Source: Flammula alnicola (Eukaryota; Basidiomycota; Agaricomycetes; Agaricales; Strophariaceae). Taken from it: DNA of 64,000 nt. A model generated the notes under the pieces. The model was not told the origin of the DNA, did not search any database, and saw only the letters and a program-made list of their open reading frames with translations. Below, one piece after another: positions 60,327 through 64,000 of this stretch. Numbering within the stretch: the stretch's first letter is position 1; every line of letters begins with the position of its first letter. The stretch spans positions 1 to 64,000 of the forward strand of contig JADNRV010000014.1 of the NCBI GenBank assembly GCA_015499995.1. Direction: 5' to 3'. The position numbers were made by a program, and so were the translations under genes.

Positions 60327-61363
60327 AGATTTATCTGTTTCAGCAGTCCGGAACTGATGAGAAATCTCCAGGGAAATGAGGTCAGGTCGAATTACATTCA
60401 TTGACTCACTGAGATTATTGTACCATACTTCCTACCTCAAGATTTGGTACTAAGGGCACACACTTTGGAGGACAGAAAGATTGCGGCTCGACCGGGGTGG
60501 ACTGAGAATTGGATCATGCTGTTAGCGTTACAGCTTAGATCGACCGTTGGAACTTGGTAGCCAATTTAAGACTGGGTCACAATATGATGAATTTTGATAT
60601 GTCGATGGGTGAGCAAAATAGCCTCATAAAAAGACGAAAGACGAACCCGTTTACCACCTAAATACGTTTCTTTGATTAAGAAATAGAATGTAAAGTCGAA
60701 GAGGAATCAAGGATAATTTAAATGGCACCAAATAATGCATTTGGCATTGTCGGAAAAAATCGCAGTCTTCTCTGCATCTGTAAAGAGTATAGAGCTTTTC
60801 ACAGCCGCAAGGGAGCCAGGTTGCACGAAAATGGGAGCGTAAGGGAAATCCTATCCAAGTCTTGTCATTCGAAGCCCCAAAAATTACCAATGCTGACTTA
60901 CAGTGCCAAATAGCAGCTGGGTCTTGCGAATGCCCATACCCAAGAGCGCAGAGACTTGGTGGAAGTATGTAGGGCCCGCAGAGTCCCAGAAATTTTTGGA
61001 TAACGGTATAATGAGAAAGTTAATTGAGTGTGCTCTGGGGCCGTATTTACCATGTTTCGAAAATGGTGAAGGACGAATTGCAGATGCCAGCTGGTACAGA
61101 CTTCAGGATACGATCGACGGTAGACGGGAACGCTCCGCCGACTATTATCATAAGTTAGCCATCGATGAAAATGAACCCGAGACGAGGTATTTCCATTACC
61201 GTGAGGAATCACGTGGTCAATATTAGTCGGAGCCTGGCGAGGCATAACCGGTGCACCATCCCTCAAAACATTTGGCGTAGAAGCCTAATCAACTTGAACA
61301 ACGCTGGCGAATTTTCGACAGCAGCGTTAAAGACTGAGCCAACGGCAGTAAGATCGATGACAT
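60327..61363. other. gene-poor region, nothing firm
   Basis: Frames of 90-120 residues occur on both strands but none is recognised. It may include further exons of the minus-strand candidate that follows. Confidence 0.3.
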
Positions 61364-61549
61364 CTACAATTCTTCGCATTCAATCTCGCATCCTGCAGGA
61401 GGGCCAGTCTGCTTACCACTGGCGGCTGCGGCGGCGCTAGATAGAATCACGTTAACGGCGTCACTGGTGTCCTGTGCAAATGCGATCAAAAGAGGAGGCG
61501 ATGCAATTGAAGCCGCCGGTAAAAGCGCGTGAAATAAGATCTTCATCAT
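61364..61549 (-). CDS. possible small secreted protein exon
   Basis: From the ATG at 61549 the frame reads MMKILFHALLPAASIASPPL, then LIAFAQDTSDAV. A short basic start, hydrophobic core and small residues before AQD resemble a signal peptide. An Ala/Ser-rich stretch follows. A donor after AAAAAS (GTAAGC) and an acceptor near 61364 would continue the protein as DVIDLTAVGSVFNAAVENSP and beyond, but the full model could not be settled. No family recognised. Confidence 0.35.
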   Translation of the reverse strand: MMKILFHALLPAASIASPPLLIAFAQDTSDAVNVILSSAAAAASGKQTGPPAGCEIECEEL

Positions 61550-62486
61550 GGGACTTGGTGAGTTGGATACAGTCAGAAGACGATACGACACTGATGCATG
61601 GACGGACAGATTATAAGGGATCCAAAAAAGTTTGAAAAAACGAACTATTCGGATTAAAGGAGGAAGAGGAAGGGCTGAATCTTGATACCATGTCATACAA
61701 AGTGACCAGTTGTTCCTGGAGGTTTGCGCTATTTGGAAAAGCTTTAAAACGGGAGCAACCGGTGGGTGTCTAAGATGTGTGTACAGAGACGCCTGAGCCT
61801 TAGACTGGCCTGAGCGGAAGTGGACAAAGAGAATCAACCTAATTTTCCCACGTACAAGTATACTTGACAAAATAAAGCCAAATTTTGACAAAACCTTACG
61901 CGTCGAGTTGGCGCGTTGAAGCAACTTGAACAACGCCTTCAATGTCAGAAACTGTCTTCTCCACGCCCTCAAATCCACCTACGATTGGCGCAAAATTTTA
62001 TTTGAGACAATTGCTCGCTGTTGCTCGCCAAGCCGTCGTCTTCACCGCGGGCGGGTATGATATGACATCATTTCAAAGGAACGCATATACCCAATTTCCA
62101 GAGATGCGCCTCACGAACTTCAATCCTATATGTCAATCCGCAATCCCCAAGTCTTCTGGAAAACTACGGAGGAGTCGAACTTGGACGAAAGTTTGAAATA
62201 TTTGACTTCGCCCAGGGAAAAGGTCAAGATGTTCCAGGCTCATTTTTATTTCGAGCTGACTTGTCTCAATAGATGGAGGCTAACCTGCTGAACATCGGCG
62301 GTACTTCGACCAAAAGTGCATATCTATGTACGCAAGACCTCCGCCAAGTCTCTGCCCTCGTGCCTTGATTACGTAATTAGGTGACGTTTTGTTACCAACC
62401 AGCACTCATGACTTTGTAAGGAGGAACGACTCGGATTGCAGCGCTTCCAGCTCCTGCGACACAGTGTGAGCAAGATTTCTCTTGCA
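61550..62486. other. intergenic, no firm gene
   Basis: Contains a protein-like piece at 61960-62260 (+) without start, family or clean splice sites. The last part is the probable promoter of the gene at 62487. Confidence 0.3.
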
Positions 62487-64000
62487 ATGGAAGGTGCGCC
62501 TGTCCTCGAAAACGTCGTACCTGCCTCAAGGCCACAAATTATGGCCGCAATGGCCCAACCCGTCTCTCTGCTGTCGTACAATATTTCGCTCAATCTCAGT
62601 TCGATCTTCGCCAGGCTTCCAACGTCTCGTTTCTTTGCACGGCTTCGGAAGGGGGCATATGAGACTCCGCTGGATGCCAATAACCTTCCTGCTTCGAGTG
62701 TGGTCGACGAATGGAACAAAGGAACTCCAAGCCCTGTGTTGTTGCCATGGGCAGATTCAACTCCTGGACCTAGTGCTGGAATGGATCGGCTAGGTTCTTT
62801 CCCTACGCCATGGGGGTTCTTCACGTCGTGGTACATGATGGGGCTGTTCTTGATGGTGTGTTTCTTTCATACTCTTTCGTGGTTTAACTGGCTCATTCGC
62901 GATGATCACTTGTTAGGCTGTCTTACTTCATCGCATGCAGAATGTCATAATCCCATCCCGTATTCCCCACCGTCGACAGCGCCACGCTTATCGCTTCGCA
63001 CCAAACTTTGCGCCTCGATTTCAGCACACGAGCGTTTTGCGACGTCTCTATGGATCGATTCTCCCTCTTGACTTTTCTCGCACGACCACCCGCCTCATTC
63101 TACACCTCCCATCGGCTTACTTCCTGTCCAGGATGCTTGTTATCTGGTTCCTTCTCATTCTGCAGACATCCGAAGTGTTTCCGCCCAAAACAGCCATTGA
63201 GAGGGCTGCGTGGTGGGGTAGTTTGGGCTGGCTGGAAAGCCTGGTGCAGTGGAGTGGTCAGAAGGAGATGAGCGAAATATGCTGGGAAACGTTCTGTGCT
63301 GTTTGTGCTGCTTTTCTTGTTGAAGGTTTTGTCAAGGCTTTGGACGGAATGGGAAGCGGGTTCCCGATCGGTAGTGCGAACCCAAATACATCACCTTTCA
63401 ATTTGGTGAGTAATTTATGATCTTGCGCTAGACCTGAAATTTCATTTCTTTCTAGGTCGGCTATGCATTTCTTTTACACGTCTACTCTTCGCCCACAACA
63501 CATCTTCACAAATCGGTTGACAACTTTCCTTCACGGCCGGACAAGCATGTCATTATCACTATCACCATTCCTCTTCTCCAGGTAAGAATTCACCATCGAA
63601 TGTTCCCATCTCTTTATTCATTCATTTTACACAGTTGACAATGTTCCATATACTCTCAATCTCCAAACGTCTCTCGACACACCGACTTTTGCCAACGGCT
63701 CTTACTTCGATGCTTTCCCTAGCCCACTTCCATGGGACACTTTTTTCTCATTTCAGGAAATCGCGCTTGGCATTATTACTGCCACCCACTACTACGAGCT
63801 CTGGAGCGAACCCACATCGCTCCTCTCACCATGTCACCTACCCGCTTTTAAACTACATCCCCAACATGTTCGAGACACTTCTCATATGCACCATCTTGCT
63901 GACCGTCTTCCTCAATGCTCTTGCTCAACTTCTCGTTCGAGGCCGAGTCGACAGGGTGTTCAGTGGGCTGGGTATCGGCCAAGGCTCGATTCTACATGGT
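62487..64000 (+). CDS. multi-pass membrane protein, 3' end outside the window
   Basis: Exons 62487-62855, 62941-63405, 63456-63581 and 63635 to the window edge, all phase 0. Visible hydrophobic segments include WGFFTSWYMMGLFLM, LVIWFLLILQTS, ICWETFCAVCAAFLVEGFV, VGYAFLLHVYS and HVIITITIPLLQLTMFHILS. A late helix, FETLLICTILLTVFLNALAQ, lies near the edge. The blocks PSRPDKHVI and YPLLNYIPNMFETL look conserved and are the best search anchors. The Ser/Pro-rich stretch between the start and the first TM may be luminal or cytosolic. I do not recognise a named family. The style is that of a conserved basidiomycete integral membrane protein, possibly of an internal membrane. Confidence 0.7.

Noticed and set aside
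60898..61266. Overlapping plus and minus frames as possible enzyme fragments
   Set aside because: No recognisable motif in either frame and no consistent splicing.

Overview
The window is nuclear DNA of a fungus, almost certainly a mushroom-forming basidiomycete (Agaricomycetes). Genes carry several short GT-AG introns (about 49-70 bp). The recognisable proteins are fungal: the nonsense-mediated-decay helicase UPF1, a DUF7598-like membrane protein, a Mug135-like protein and several single-pass, Ser/Thr-rich surface proteins. Much of the sequence between genes is transposon-derived. I see no rRNA, tRNA, CRISPR or bacterial-type features. All gene models are spliced by eye and unsupported by RNA.

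Layout. 0.6-4.8 kb: a four-TM DUF7598-like gene (+), a small membrane protein (-) and a Ser/Pro-rich protein with an internal 81-residue duplication (-). 4.8-13.4 kb: mostly gene-poor, with one clean hAT-type MITE with an 8-bp target-site duplication (TSD). 13.5-15.5 kb: a Mid2/SKG6-like single-TM protein. 15.9-18.1 kb: a truncated UPF1 copy. 19.6-24.0 kb: a 4.35-kb DNA transposon with TA target sites whose one spliced gene joins an Ulp1-type SUMO protease to a pogo-like DDE transposase. 24-29.7 kb: no convincing gene. 29.8-33.5 kb: intact UPF1. 34.9-37.8 kb: a proline-rich hypothetical and a Mug135-like gene. 38.3-54.0 kb: a cluster of single-TM surface proteins: one intact, two with a single frameshift each, one clear pseudogene, and a more distant relative with a 1.5-kb transposon inside its first intron. 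A Gln-rich nuclear-type protein and a gene remnant lie inside the cluster. 54.4-60.3 kb: a nested element with a 9-bp TSD that contains a 2.58-kb near-perfect palindrome with its own 8-bp TSD. 62.5-64.0 kb: the 5' part of a multi-TM membrane protein, cut by the window edge.

How it fits together. The main themes are mRNA surveillance (full UPF1 plus a truncated relative), cell-surface single-TM proteins (four of which end in PPxY motifs, suggesting shared NEDD4/Rsp5-type ubiquitin control), and heavy transposon activity. The most novel-looking item is the Ulp1-transposase fusion. The truncated UPF1 copy is the most interesting host-gene observation: over exons 2-5 it differs from the full copy almost only at synonymous sites.
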